In this document: positions 1 through 5,602 of the stretch, piece after piece | How positions within the stretch are numbered: position 1 is the stretch's first letter | Layout of the letters: every line of letters starts with the position of its first letter | Assembly: GCA_026713745.1 (NCBI GenBank) | Contig: JAPONU010000198.1 | Location: 1 to 6,814, forward strand | Length of the DNA: 6,814 bases | Direction: 5' to 3' | Origin: a bacterium | GTDB lineage: Bacteria > Actinomycetota > Acidimicrobiia > Acidimicrobiales > CATQHL01 | The notes under the pieces: generated by a model | The model's database searches: none | The model's input: the letters and a program-made list of their open reading frames with translations, nothing else | Told to the model about the DNA's origin: nothing | Made by a program: the position numbers and the translations under genes

Positions 1-1111
1 CGTCGCCGTGGCGGCGCCAGCCCTCGGCGAACGCCTGCATGATCTCGGGGTTGTAGTGGCCCTTGTGATTCAGCCCGTAGCCGTTGCCGCGCAGCATCTG
101 CCGGGCCGCCCCCTCGGTGGCGATCACGCTCCACACCGCCGCTGCCCAGAGGTGCTCGGGGATCGAGACCTCCCGGACCTCGGCACCGGCAGCCTCGAGG
201 CGCCCCGCGGCGGCGCGCACCGTGTGGTCCACCGCCCCCTCGCTGTTGGGGTGGCCGAACCCCTCGGTCACCACGCCGATGCGCAGGTCTGCGGGGTCGC
301 GGTCCAGCCCGGCGGTGTAGTCGGCGCCCGATGGTGCGCCGGCCTGGCGGTGATCCATCCCGTCGGGGCCGGCGATCGCCGTCAGCAGCAGCGCCACGTC
401 GTCGACGGTGCGGGCGATCGGCCCGAGGTTGTCGATCGTGTACTCGATGGGGAAGGCGCCGGTGTAGGGCACCAGCCCGAACGTGGCCTTGATCCCCACG
501 ACGCCCGACCAGCCGGCCGGCATGCGCACCGAACCTCCCTGGTCGCCGGCGATGGCCATGTCCACCTGGCGGGTCGCCACCAGCACGGCGCTACCGCACG
601 AGGAGCCGCCGGCGGAACGCGAGGGATCCCACGGATTGCGCACCGGGCCGGTGGCGGCGGTGTGGCTACCGCCGGAGAAGCAGAGGTCCTCGCAGACGGC
701 CTTGCCGGCGATCTCGCCGCCCGCCTCCAGGATGCGCCGCACCACGCTGGCGTCGCTGCGGGGTACGAACCCCTCGAGAGTGGCCGAGCCGTTCATCATC
801 GCAACGCCGGCCACGTCGACGTTGTCCTTGATGGCGACGCGCCGTCCCTCCAGCGGACCGTCGTGGCGCTCGCGAACCTCGCAGCGGCGGTACCAGGCGC
901 CGAGCGGATTCTCGGCGGGCTCGGGTCGCCAGGATTTCCGCTCGGGTATCGCCGGTGCCTGCTGCTGGTACAGGTCCTCCACGGTGTCGTAGGCGGCCAG
1001 AGACCCTGCCACCAGTTCCCGGTAGGCCGCCAGGTCGTCGTCGCTCGGGGAGAGCCCGAAGCTCGCGGCGATGGCGCCCAGTTCGTCGGTGCCTGGAACC
1101 GGTACCCCCAT
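1..1111 (-). CDS. Amidase-signature family amidase, Rhodococcus nitrile-pathway type (C-terminus off the window)
   Basis: Reading from ATG at 1111 down to the left edge gives 370 codons with no stop. The start is preceded by GAGGAGG four bases upstream. Amidase-signature enzymes hydrolyse carboxamides to acid plus ammonia with a Lys-cisSer-Ser triad, and all three residues are visible: K95 in VAIKDNVDVAG, S170 in AGGSSCGSA and S194 in GDQGGSVRMPA. The 24-residue gap between the serines and the triad numbering match, offset by one, the Rhodococcus enantioselective amidase as I recall it (K96, S171, S195; about 520 residues). Flanking motifs CEDLCFSGGS, LVPYTGAFPIE and LGPIARTVDD also agree with that enzyme, so roughly 150 C-terminal residues are missing here. 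No signal peptide is seen, so it should be cytosolic. In Rhodococcus this amidase is coupled to nitrile hydratase; no such partner lies in this window. One oddity is Cys at 172, where the family signature normally has Gly. The family call is firm; the substrate is not known. Confidence 0.95.
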   Translation of the reverse strand, partial: MGVPVPGTDELGAIAASFGLSPSDDDLAAYRELVAGSLAAYDTVEDLYQQQAPAIPERKSWRPEPAENPLGAWYRRCEVRERHDGPLEGRRVAIKDNVDVAGVAMMNGSATLEGFVPRSDASVVRRILEAGGEIAGKAVCEDLCFSGGSHTAATGPVRNPWDPSRSAGGSSCGSAVLVATRQVDMAIAGDQGGSVRMPAGWSGVVGIKATFGLVPYTGAFPIEYTIDNLGPIARTVDDVALLLTAIAGPDGMDHRQAGAPSGADYTAGLDRDPADLRIGVVTEGFGHPNSEGAVDHTVRAAAGRLEAAGAEVREVSIPEHLWAAAVWSVIATEGAARQMLRGNGYGLNHKGHYNPEIMQAFAEGWRRHGD

Positions 1112-1236
1112 GATGCCTCCTCGGCGAGACGTCGCTGCCCGTAACCTACGACGCCCCGCCGCGCAGGTGTTACCCGCGTTTGCAGGTAGTTGCACTGGAC
1201 AGCGCGTTTGCTGTTCGCACGCCCCGAGCCGTACAC

Positions 1237-1314
1237 GACCCGGCGACCCGTCATCCCGGCGGGCTCCGTCATTCCGACCCGGCGCCCCGTCATCCCGGCG
1301 GGCTCCGTCATTCC
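1237..1314. repeat. Two tandem copies of a 39-bp unit containing GTCATYCC motifs
   Basis: Bases 1237-1275 and 1276-1314 are the same 39-bp unit, directly abutting, with one difference (A at 1246 versus C at 1285). Each unit holds GTCATCCCGGCGGGCTCC followed by GTCATTCC. A fifth GTCAT occurs at 1328, at the start of the palindrome. The five GTCAT motifs begin at 1250, 1268, 1289, 1307 and 1328, so spacing alternates 18, 21, 18, 21 bases. The repeat resembles the left half of the palindromic GTCATTCC...GGAATCC intergenic repeats found in many bacteria. There are no spacers of CRISPR type. Confidence 0.85.
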
Positions 1315-1327
1315 GGCCGGGGGGTTC

Positions 1328-1354
1328 GTCATTCCGGCGGAGGCCGGAATCCAA
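1328..1354. repeat. Palindromic intergenic repeat, GTCATTCC...GGAATCCAA type
   Basis: The core ATTCCGGCGGAGGCCGGAAT at 1331-1350 forms an 8-bp perfect stem (1331-1338 with 1343-1350) around the loop GGAG. It is flanked by GTC on the left and CCAA on the right, as in the widespread GTCATTCCCGCG...GGAATCCA repeats. Its ATTCC-N10-GGAAT layout and 20-bp length match the Neisseria dRS3 element as I remember it; that is a resemblance in form, not a claim of descent. It is the only complete palindromic unit here; the four motifs to its left are half-units. Confidence 0.8.
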
Positions 1355-1402
1355 GGTCGGCACCCCCTCGACGGGCGACCTGTCGATGCGCCGGGACGGG
1401 TG

Positions 1403-1414
1403 TATTTTTCTCCG
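1403..1414 (+). promoter_or_regulatory. Possible leaderless -10 element before the sulfatase remnant
   Basis: TATTTT at 1403-1408 fits the actinobacterial TANNNT -10 pattern and ends six bases before the ATG at 1415, so transcription would start at or next to that ATG. There is no Shine-Dalgarno sequence in between. The -35 position holds only a weak match (CTGTCG or CCTGTC near 1379-1385). The same geometry is seen before the HNH gene, which supports it modestly. Confidence 0.4.
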
Positions 1415-1742
1415 ATGGCGCGGCCCAACGTCCTGGTGGTGATGGCTGTACGACGTGGAGGCCGATCCGCTGGAGCGCACCAACCTCGCCACCGATCCCG
1501 GCCACGCCACCCTCGCGGCGGGTTTCGCGGCCGGGGTGGCCGGGCGCTGGGACGCCGCGGCGATCCGGGAGGCGGTTCCGGAGTCCCAGCGGGCCCGGCG
1601 GGTGCTGCACGACGCCATGACTACCGGCGGCCGGCACCACTGGGACTACGAACCGGTACGCGGCACCGCCAACGAGTACGTCCGCAACCACATGGACTGG
1701 GCCGAGGCGAGCCCTCGCAGCCGCTTCCCGCGGATCGGCTGA
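1415..1742 (+). pseudogene. Sulfatase (choline-sulfatase-like) reduced to its two ends by an internal deletion
   Basis: The ATG at 1415 begins MARPNVLVVM, the typical N-terminus of a sulfatase, which normally continues ADQ. At about 1441-1447 the reading jumps, out of frame, to WLYDVEADPLERTNLA (from 1443), a typical late-sulfatase segment, and runs to TGA at 1740-1742. The tail contains ESQRARRVLHDAM, HHWDYEPVRG and EYVRNHMDW, then a final RFP; these match the C-terminal region of choline sulfatases as I know them. Everything between is gone, including the C/S-x-P-x-R motif that becomes formylglycine and the metal-binding residues. Only about 100 of roughly 500 codons remain and the two ends are in different frames, so no working enzyme can be made. 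ATGGC/TGGCT at the join allows a 4-5 bp microhomology deletion. The remnant is confident; choline sulfatase versus a related arylsulfatase is less so. An assembly error at the junction is an alternative. Confidence 0.8.
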
Positions 1743-2190
1743 ATCCGAGCGTCCCCGGGTCGTAGCCCGGTTCTCGGCACTTGCGGCTGAATGCGGCTCT
1801 TCGGAAGTTGGCGGGGTGGCCTTGTGGGGGTTCTGCGGCCACTGCCCTCGTCTGTTCGCGGTGTCCGGGCGGCGGTGTCGGTGGCGCTCCGGCGGCTTCG
1901 GAATGGCCGCCTACGGCGTCCACCGGCATCGCCGCTCTCGCGAGTTGGTGGCTATCTCGCCAGGGGGTACGGCTGTATCGACGAACTCCCCTGGTCGAGT
2001 CGGCAACGCCCGGTCGAGAGTCCACGAGGGCGGTGCGGGCCTTGTTGTTGGTGGGTCCGGGTTGCGGGTTCGCCGGCTGGGGCGGGGGTGAGTTTCGTGG
2101 TTTCGGAGACGGTCCGATGACGGTGTTCGGGCTGTCGCTGCGTGGTGGTGTGAATTTTCTGGGGATTTCACTAGTTTCGCTTATTATGCC
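1743..2190. other. Non-coding stretch with no recognised gene
   Basis: About 450 bases separate the sulfatase stop from the HNH promoter. Open frames exist on both strands, but their translations (Gly/Arg/Pro-rich, no family motif) look like GC-rich noise. Apart from the hairpin after 1743 and a 6-7 bp stem at 1891-1911 (GGCGGC with GCCGCC), I see no tRNA, rRNA or known ncRNA. The right part, from about 2040, is strongly G/T-rich (31 G against 10 C in 2041-2100) and then AT-rich from about 2150, leading into the promoter. Confidence 0.6.
1745..1777 (+). terminator. Hairpin just after the sulfatase remnant stop, possible terminator without a U-tract
   Basis: CCGGGT at 1755-1760 pairs with GCCCGG at 1765-1770 around CGTA (one T-G pair). 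CCGAG at 1745-1749 pairs with CTCGG at 1773-1777 outside an internal loop. It begins three bases after the stop at 1742. No run of T follows, so it could stop transcription only weakly or by another mechanism, and paired GC tracts are common by chance in such DNA. Confidence 0.3.
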
Positions 2191-2226
2191 TTGACGGATA
2201 GTACTGGTGTTGGTAGCATTACAGGT
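2191..2226 (+). promoter_or_regulatory. Promoter of the HNH gene, leaderless arrangement
   Basis: TTGACG at 2191-2196 matches the -35 consensus TTGACA in five of six bases. Eighteen bases later TAGCAT at 2215-2220 fits TANNNT and four of six bases of TATAAT. Six bases after that comes the in-frame ATG at 2227, so the expected transcription start falls on or beside the A of the start codon. Leaderless mRNAs are common in actinobacteria. The upstream 60 bases are unusually AT-rich for this window. This also argues that the in-frame TTG at 2191 is the -35 box, not a start codon. Confidence 0.6.
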
Positions 2227-3726
2227 ATGGAATTCGTGAACGGCGGGAGGCATTTGAGTTTCGAGTCGCCGCGGCGTGTGCCGGTGAGCCTGGAGCGGTT
2301 CTGGGATGAGGTGGCGTGGCAGCGCCGCCAACTCGACGAGGGTGACACGTTGGTGGCCGATCCAGAGGGTCGCTGTTTCACAGTGCGTTACCGGGCGGGG
2401 GGCCTGCCCGCGGAGCGGTCCGCGGAGGTCACCGCGACGGGCACCCAGACGATGTTCTTGTCCCAGCATCAGTGGGGTGAGGGCACCGCCAAGGTGGGGT
2501 GCGGGGACTGTGGCGCGCTGGTGCGGGTCTCCCGCAAGGATCCCGCCAAGCTGTCCGACGGCGAGTTGCAGGACCGCGTCGTGGATCTGGCTGAGGCACG
2601 GGCGCGTCTGGAGGGGGAATATCTGGCGGCGTTGGGCGAGCTGGCGTCCCGCAGCGGCGCTCAGGGCGCCGCGCATCGGCTGCGGGAGATGAACCTCTTG
2701 ACCACCGCGGCGGCCCGTAGCGACGCCCGCTTGGCGTTGGACCTGCACGACAACGACTTCGGCGACACGATCGAGGCGATGCGCGCGGGGGAGATCAACG
2801 TTTCCCACGCGCGGGTGATTGCCCGCGAGGCGCCGAAGAAGCACCGCCGCAGCGAAACCGAGTTTTTGGAGTTGTGCCGCGCCTATCCCGCCGATGTCGT
2901 CGCGAAGCACCCTTTCGCCTACCAGAGCGAAGAGGTGTGGGCGGACCTCGAGGCCGAACAGGCCGCGAAGAGCCGCGAACCCGCCGACGCCGAGTACGCC
3001 CTGCAGCGCGCCGAACGCAAAACCACCCTGAACTACGGCACAGACGGCATGTGGCACCTGCGGGGCCGCTTCGATTTCCTCACCGGCCGGCGCATCAACC
3101 AAGCCCTCGCCGCCGCAGTCCGCGGCCGCAAACAGCACGAAGACTCCGCGGACCACACGCACGCCCAGCATGCCGCCGACGCGCTCGCCGCATTGATCTG
3201 CGGCGAGACCCGCAGCGACACCAAACTGTTGATCCTCGCGGACTACGACCACACCGCCGACACGCTCGGAAACCCCCGATTGGACGACGGCACCCCCCTG
3301 TCCGCGGAACTGTTGGCCCAAGAGGCCCTCGACGCCGAGGTGTACTGCGGCGTCTTCAACGCCGACTGGACCAACCTCGCCCTAGGGCGCACCCGCAACG
3401 CCAACGACGCGCAACGCCTCATCCTCGCCGCCCGCGACCGAGGCTGCGCCGGTTGCGCCGCCCCCACCGAAACCACCCACGCCCACCACCAGAACCCCCA
3501 CGCCGCCGGCGGCCCAACCATCATCGAAAACCTCGAACTCCTCTGCGCCCCCTGCCACACCCACCACCACCAAACCCACGACCACCACCACCGGCCTGGC
3601 CGGCCCAAAGACCACAAGCGCAGCGAGCAGCCCCCCGCCCCGCCCCCCGACACGCCCACCGGGAATCCTCCCCCGCCCACCGCCGCGGACACCGGCAGCA
3701 CCACTCTCACCACCCGCGGCCCCTGA
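2227..3726 (+). CDS. DUF222 / HNH endonuclease-domain protein (13E12-type)
   Basis: This 499-residue protein has the two-part build of the DUF222-HNH family: a long helical, charged N-terminal region (about 1-350, with the family-like stretch EINVSHARVIARE) and a C-terminal HNH nuclease fold. In the HNH part, C407xxC410 and C440xxC443 would bind zinc, H420-H421 holds the first catalytic His, N435 the Asn and H444 the second His. Such proteins are often multi-copy in actinobacteria, including the REP13E12 repeats of Mycobacterium tuberculosis; their role is unproven and DNA cleavage is inferred from the fold. Oddities are an extra C92xxC95 pair, eight His within 13 residues at 444-456, and a Pro-rich disordered tail to 499. 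I prefer ATG 2227 over the in-frame TTG 2191 because 2191 coincides with a -35 box. G exceeds C in the 5' half and the reverse holds in the 3' half. The family is confident; the biological job is not known. Confidence 0.93.
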   Translation: MEFVNGGRHLSFESPRRVPVSLERFWDEVAWQRRQLDEGDTLVADPEGRCFTVRYRAGGLPAERSAEVTATGTQTMFLSQHQWGEGTAKVGCGDCGALVRVSRKDPAKLSDGELQDRVVDLAEARARLEGEYLAALGELASRSGAQGAAHRLREMNLLTTAAARSDARLALDLHDNDFGDTIEAMRAGEINVSHARVIAREAPKKHRRSETEFLELCRAYPADVVAKHPFAYQSEEVWADLEAEQAAKSREPADAEYALQRAERKTTLNYGTDGMWHLRGRFDFLTGRRINQALAAAVRGRKQHEDSADHTHAQHAADALAALICGETRSDTKLLILADYDHTADTLGNPRLDDGTPLSAELLAQEALDAEVYCGVFNADWTNLALGRTRNANDAQRLILAARDRGCAGCAAPTETTHAHHQNPHAAGGPTIIENLELLCAPCHTHHHQTHDHHHRPGRPKDHKRSEQPPAPPPDTPTGNPPPPTAADTGSTTLTTRGP

Positions 3727-3796
3727 ACCAGGTCGAAGCGGTCACATCACGCCGGACACCGGCGCCGACACCCCCACCACCCGCGGTCCTTGAACC
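3687..3796 (+). repeat. Imperfect 43-bp direct repeat covering the HNH gene 3' end
   Basis: Bases 3687-3729 and 3754-3796 match at 35 of 43 positions, 67 bases apart. The first copy holds the last 12 codons and stop of the HNH gene (DTGSTTLTTRGP). The second copy, read in register, gives DTGADTPTTRGP and a stop. The right part, ACCACCCGCGG and TGAACC, is almost unchanged, and the differences there are synonymous (GGC/GGT, CCC/CCT). Similarity fades on both sides. Confidence 0.7.
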
Positions 3797-3931
3797 CCCG
3801 GCGCTCCACCAGAACCCGCCGGTCGCCCCACCCCGAGAACCTGCCCCCACCGCTCAGCGTCGCCGTTGGGGATCTCGTCGTTTCGGTCGCTCGACAGCTC
3901 AACCTGAATCTGCGTCGCCGCACCGGGCCGC
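3727..3931. other. Spacer between convergent HNH and acyl-CoA synthetase genes
   Basis: The two genes face each other across 205 bases. The left part is C-rich and carries the duplicated HNH 3' end. I looked for a two-way terminator and found only short stems, such as CCGC/GCGG around the synthetase stop codon at 3928-3938, with no T-run on either strand. No gene is supported here. Confidence 0.6.
3755..3793 (+). pseudogene. Possible leftover 3' end of a second DUF222-HNH gene
   Basis: This short segment encodes 12 residues and a stop very like the end of the intact HNH protein, but has no reading frame of its own upstream and is out of register with the HNH gene (offset 67, not a multiple of three). 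The changes are partly synonymous, which suggests it was once translated. It may be what remains of a paralogue after recombination or deletion between tandem copies. The length is short, and a local duplication or chance in C/A-rich DNA cannot be excluded. Confidence 0.4.
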
Positions 3932-5548
3932 TCAGCGGTTGCGGAGTTCGACGCGGCGGATCTTGCCGGAGACCGTCTTGGGAAGTTCGCTGGTGAACTC
4001 GATGCGGCGGGGGTACTTGTAGGGCGCGGTGGTGGCCTTGACGTGGCCCTGCAATTCATCGACCAGCTCGGCGCCGGCGTCGTGGCCCCCGGCGAGCACC
4101 ACGAACGCCTTGACGATCTGGCCGCGGATCTCGTCGGGGACGCCCACGACCGCGGCTTCGGCCACAGCGGGGTGCTCCAGCAGTGCCGACTCCACCTCGA
4201 ACGGACCTATGCGGTACGCCGAGGAGAGGATCACGTCGTCGGCGCGTCCCACGAACCAGAAGTAACCGTCGCCGTCGCGGATCCCCCGGTCGCCGGTCAC
4301 GTACCAGCCGTTGCGGTGCGCTGCGGCGTTGCGCTCGGGGTCCCGCCAGTACTCCTTGAACAGACCGACCGGCCGCGTGGGTTCGACCCGCACGGCGATG
4401 TCACCCTCGTCGCCGTCGGGCAGTTCGGTCCCGGTCTCGTCGATGATCGCGACGTCGAAGCCCGGCACGGCGAGGCCCATCGATCCGGCCTTCACCGGAA
4501 TCCCCGGCAGGTTCGCCACGACGTTGACCGTCTCGGTCTGGCCGTAGCCGTCGTGGATGACGGTCCCGGTGGCCTCCTGCCACACCTTGATCACCTCGGG
4601 GTTCAGGGGCTCTCCGGCGGACGTGCAGTGTCGCAGACCCGAGAAGTCGTAGGCGCCCAGATCCATCTGGGCGAACGCCCGGTACAGCGTGGGCGGCACG
4701 CAGAACGTGGTGACCTCCTCGGCGGCGATGATGCGCAACATCCGATCCAGGTCGGGCTTGCCGACCACGTTCCACATCAGCACCGCCGCGCCCACGCGCC
4801 ACTGCCCGAAGAGTTTGCCCCAGGCAGCCTTGCCCCAGCCGGTGTCCGACACGGTCCAGTGCAGGTCGTCGGGGCGGAGATCCTGCCAGAAGCGGGCGGT
4901 GACGTCGTGGCCGATGCCGTAGGAGGCGTGGGTGTGCAGCACCATCTTCGGGTGCGACTCGGTGCCGGAGGTGAAGTAGATGAGCATCGGGTCGTCCGCG
5001 GCGGTGTCGTGAACCGGGGGAGCGGTCGGAGCGGCGGCCACTGCGGTGTCAAGGTCGGTCCAACCAGCGGCGCCGCCGCCCACGAGCACACGCCGCGACA
5101 CGCCGGGGCATCCGGGCAGTGCCGCGCCGACCGCGGCCATCCCGACCGTGTCGGTCACCACCGTCGTGGCGTCGGCCACGTTCACCCTGTAGGTCACGTC
5201 GCGCGCACTCAGTTGCATCGTGGCCGGCATCGGCACGGCGCCGAGATGCAGGCAGCCCAGCAGCACGTCGTACCACTGCACGATGCGGGGCAGCATCAGG
5301 AAGACCCGGTCGCCGGCGGTGACGCCGAGGTCGGCCAGCACGGCGGCGGTCGCCGCGACTCGGGCGGCGATCGTGGCGAAGTCGAAGCGCTGCGCCGTCA
5401 GGCCGTCGGGTTCCACCGCCACCAGCGCCAGATCGTGGGGATGCGCGTGCGCCCGGTCGTAAAGCACATCGCGGACGTAGTTGAAGCGGTCGGGGACCTC
5501 GAGGCGGAAGCTCCGCCGCAACTCCTCGTACTCGGCACGTGTGGGCAT
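3932..5548 (-). CDS. Medium-chain acyl-CoA synthetase (ACSM/MACS-type AMP-forming ligase)
   Basis: The enzyme uses ATP and CoA to convert a carboxylic acid to its acyl-CoA through an acyl-AMP, in the cytosol. The 538-residue protein shows the ANL-superfamily motifs in order: phosphate loop YFTSGTESHPK (191-201), SDTGWGKAAWGKL (234-246), YGQTET (335-340), YVTGDRG (416-422), FVGRADDVI (432-440), YRIGPFEVE (445-453) and the C-terminal LPKTVSGKI with the catalytic lysine K529. EGDIAVRVEPTRPVG and APYKYPRRIEF closely resemble vertebrate and bacterial medium-chain synthetases, so the subfamily is well supported; chain length is not. The phosphate loop reads SGTES where SGTTG is usual. I chose ATG 5548 because AGGA lies eight bases upstream; ATG 5557 overlaps that site, and GTG 5632 sits inside a hairpin loop. 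It lies 157 bases downstream of an acyl-CoA dehydrogenase on the same strand, probably in one operon. Confidence 0.95.
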   Translation of the reverse strand: MPTRAEYEELRRSFRLEVPDRFNYVRDVLYDRAHAHPHDLALVAVEPDGLTAQRFDFATIAARVAATAAVLADLGVTAGDRVFLMLPRIVQWYDVLLGCLHLGAVPMPATMQLSARDVTYRVNVADATTVVTDTVGMAAVGAALPGCPGVSRRVLVGGGAAGWTDLDTAVAAAPTAPPVHDTAADDPMLIYFTSGTESHPKMVLHTHASYGIGHDVTARFWQDLRPDDLHWTVSDTGWGKAAWGKLFGQWRVGAAVLMWNVVGKPDLDRMLRIIAAEEVTTFCVPPTLYRAFAQMDLGAYDFSGLRHCTSAGEPLNPEVIKVWQEATGTVIHDGYGQTETVNVVANLPGIPVKAGSMGLAVPGFDVAIIDETGTELPDGDEGDIAVRVEPTRPVGLFKEYWRDPERNAAAHRNGWYVTGDRGIRDGDGYFWFVGRADDVILSSAYRIGPFEVESALLEHPAVAEAAVVGVPDEIRGQIVKAFVVLAGGHDAGAELVDELQGHVKATTAPYKYPRRIEFTSELPKTVSGKIRRVELRNR

Positions 5549-5557
5549 GGTTTCCAT
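5549..5557 (-). promoter_or_regulatory. Ribosome binding region that decides the synthetase start
   Basis: Read on the minus strand, the sequence is ACAGGATGGAAACC followed by ATG at 5548. AGGA with an eight-base gap supports that start. The alternative ATG at 5557 is part of this same AGGATGG, so choosing it would leave no usable binding site. Confidence 0.55.
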
Positions 5558-5602
5558 CCTGTGTCCGGATTGGCGGTCCGGCAACCTGTCCGTTGAAGCC
5601 TT

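Larger units (their letters stand above)
1112..1414. other. Non-coding spacer between amidase and sulfatase remnant
   Basis: This roughly 300-bp gap separates the divergently read amidase (minus) and sulfatase remnant (plus). The part next to the amidase, 1116-1236, carries its Shine-Dalgarno sequence but no -35/-10 pair I would defend. The middle, 1237-1350, is a tandem and palindromic repeat listed separately. Open frames across it read as peptides of the type VIPAEAGIQ or WIPASAGMT, which are known artefacts of this class of repeat translated in various frames, so I do not call genes here. Confidence 0.75.

Noticed and set aside
8..1144. 378-codon plus-strand open frame
   Set aside because: Antisense to the amidase, whose triad and flanking motifs are intact on the minus strand.
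1237..1354. CRISPR array
   Set aside because: The 39-bp units abut with no unique spacers, there are only two copies, and no cas gene is nearby.
1190..1765. 191-codon plus-strand frame through the repeats
   Set aside because: Its start is repeat-derived (VIPAEAGIQ-type peptide) and it then crosses the sulfatase join in the wrong frame. Only MARPNVLVVM within it has meaning, as the sulfatase start.
1745..1777. tRNA-like arm (CCGGGTCGTAGCCCGG)
   Set aside because: There is no acceptor stem, anticodon arm or T-arm consensus around it; it is a simple hairpin.
1621..3321. 566-codon minus-strand open frame
   Set aside because: It runs antisense to the DUF222-HNH gene and across the non-coding spacer. 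No motif or plausible start supports it, and the plus-strand gene has a full set of HNH residues.
2227..3726. HNH gene as a homing endonuclease in an intron or intein
   Set aside because: The DUF222 N-terminal architecture is that of free-standing actinobacterial proteins, no interrupted host gene is seen on either side, and there are no splicing motifs.
1743..3931. Complete insertion element carrying the HNH gene
   Set aside because: I found no terminal inverted repeats or target-site duplications around the gene; the only flanking repeat is the duplicated 3' end.
4043..5596. Long open frame of about 517 codons on the plus strand
   Set aside because: It is antisense to the clearly homologous acyl-CoA synthetase. 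Its translation is rich in His, Gly, Arg and Val without a family motif, as expected when high-GC codons are read on the other strand.
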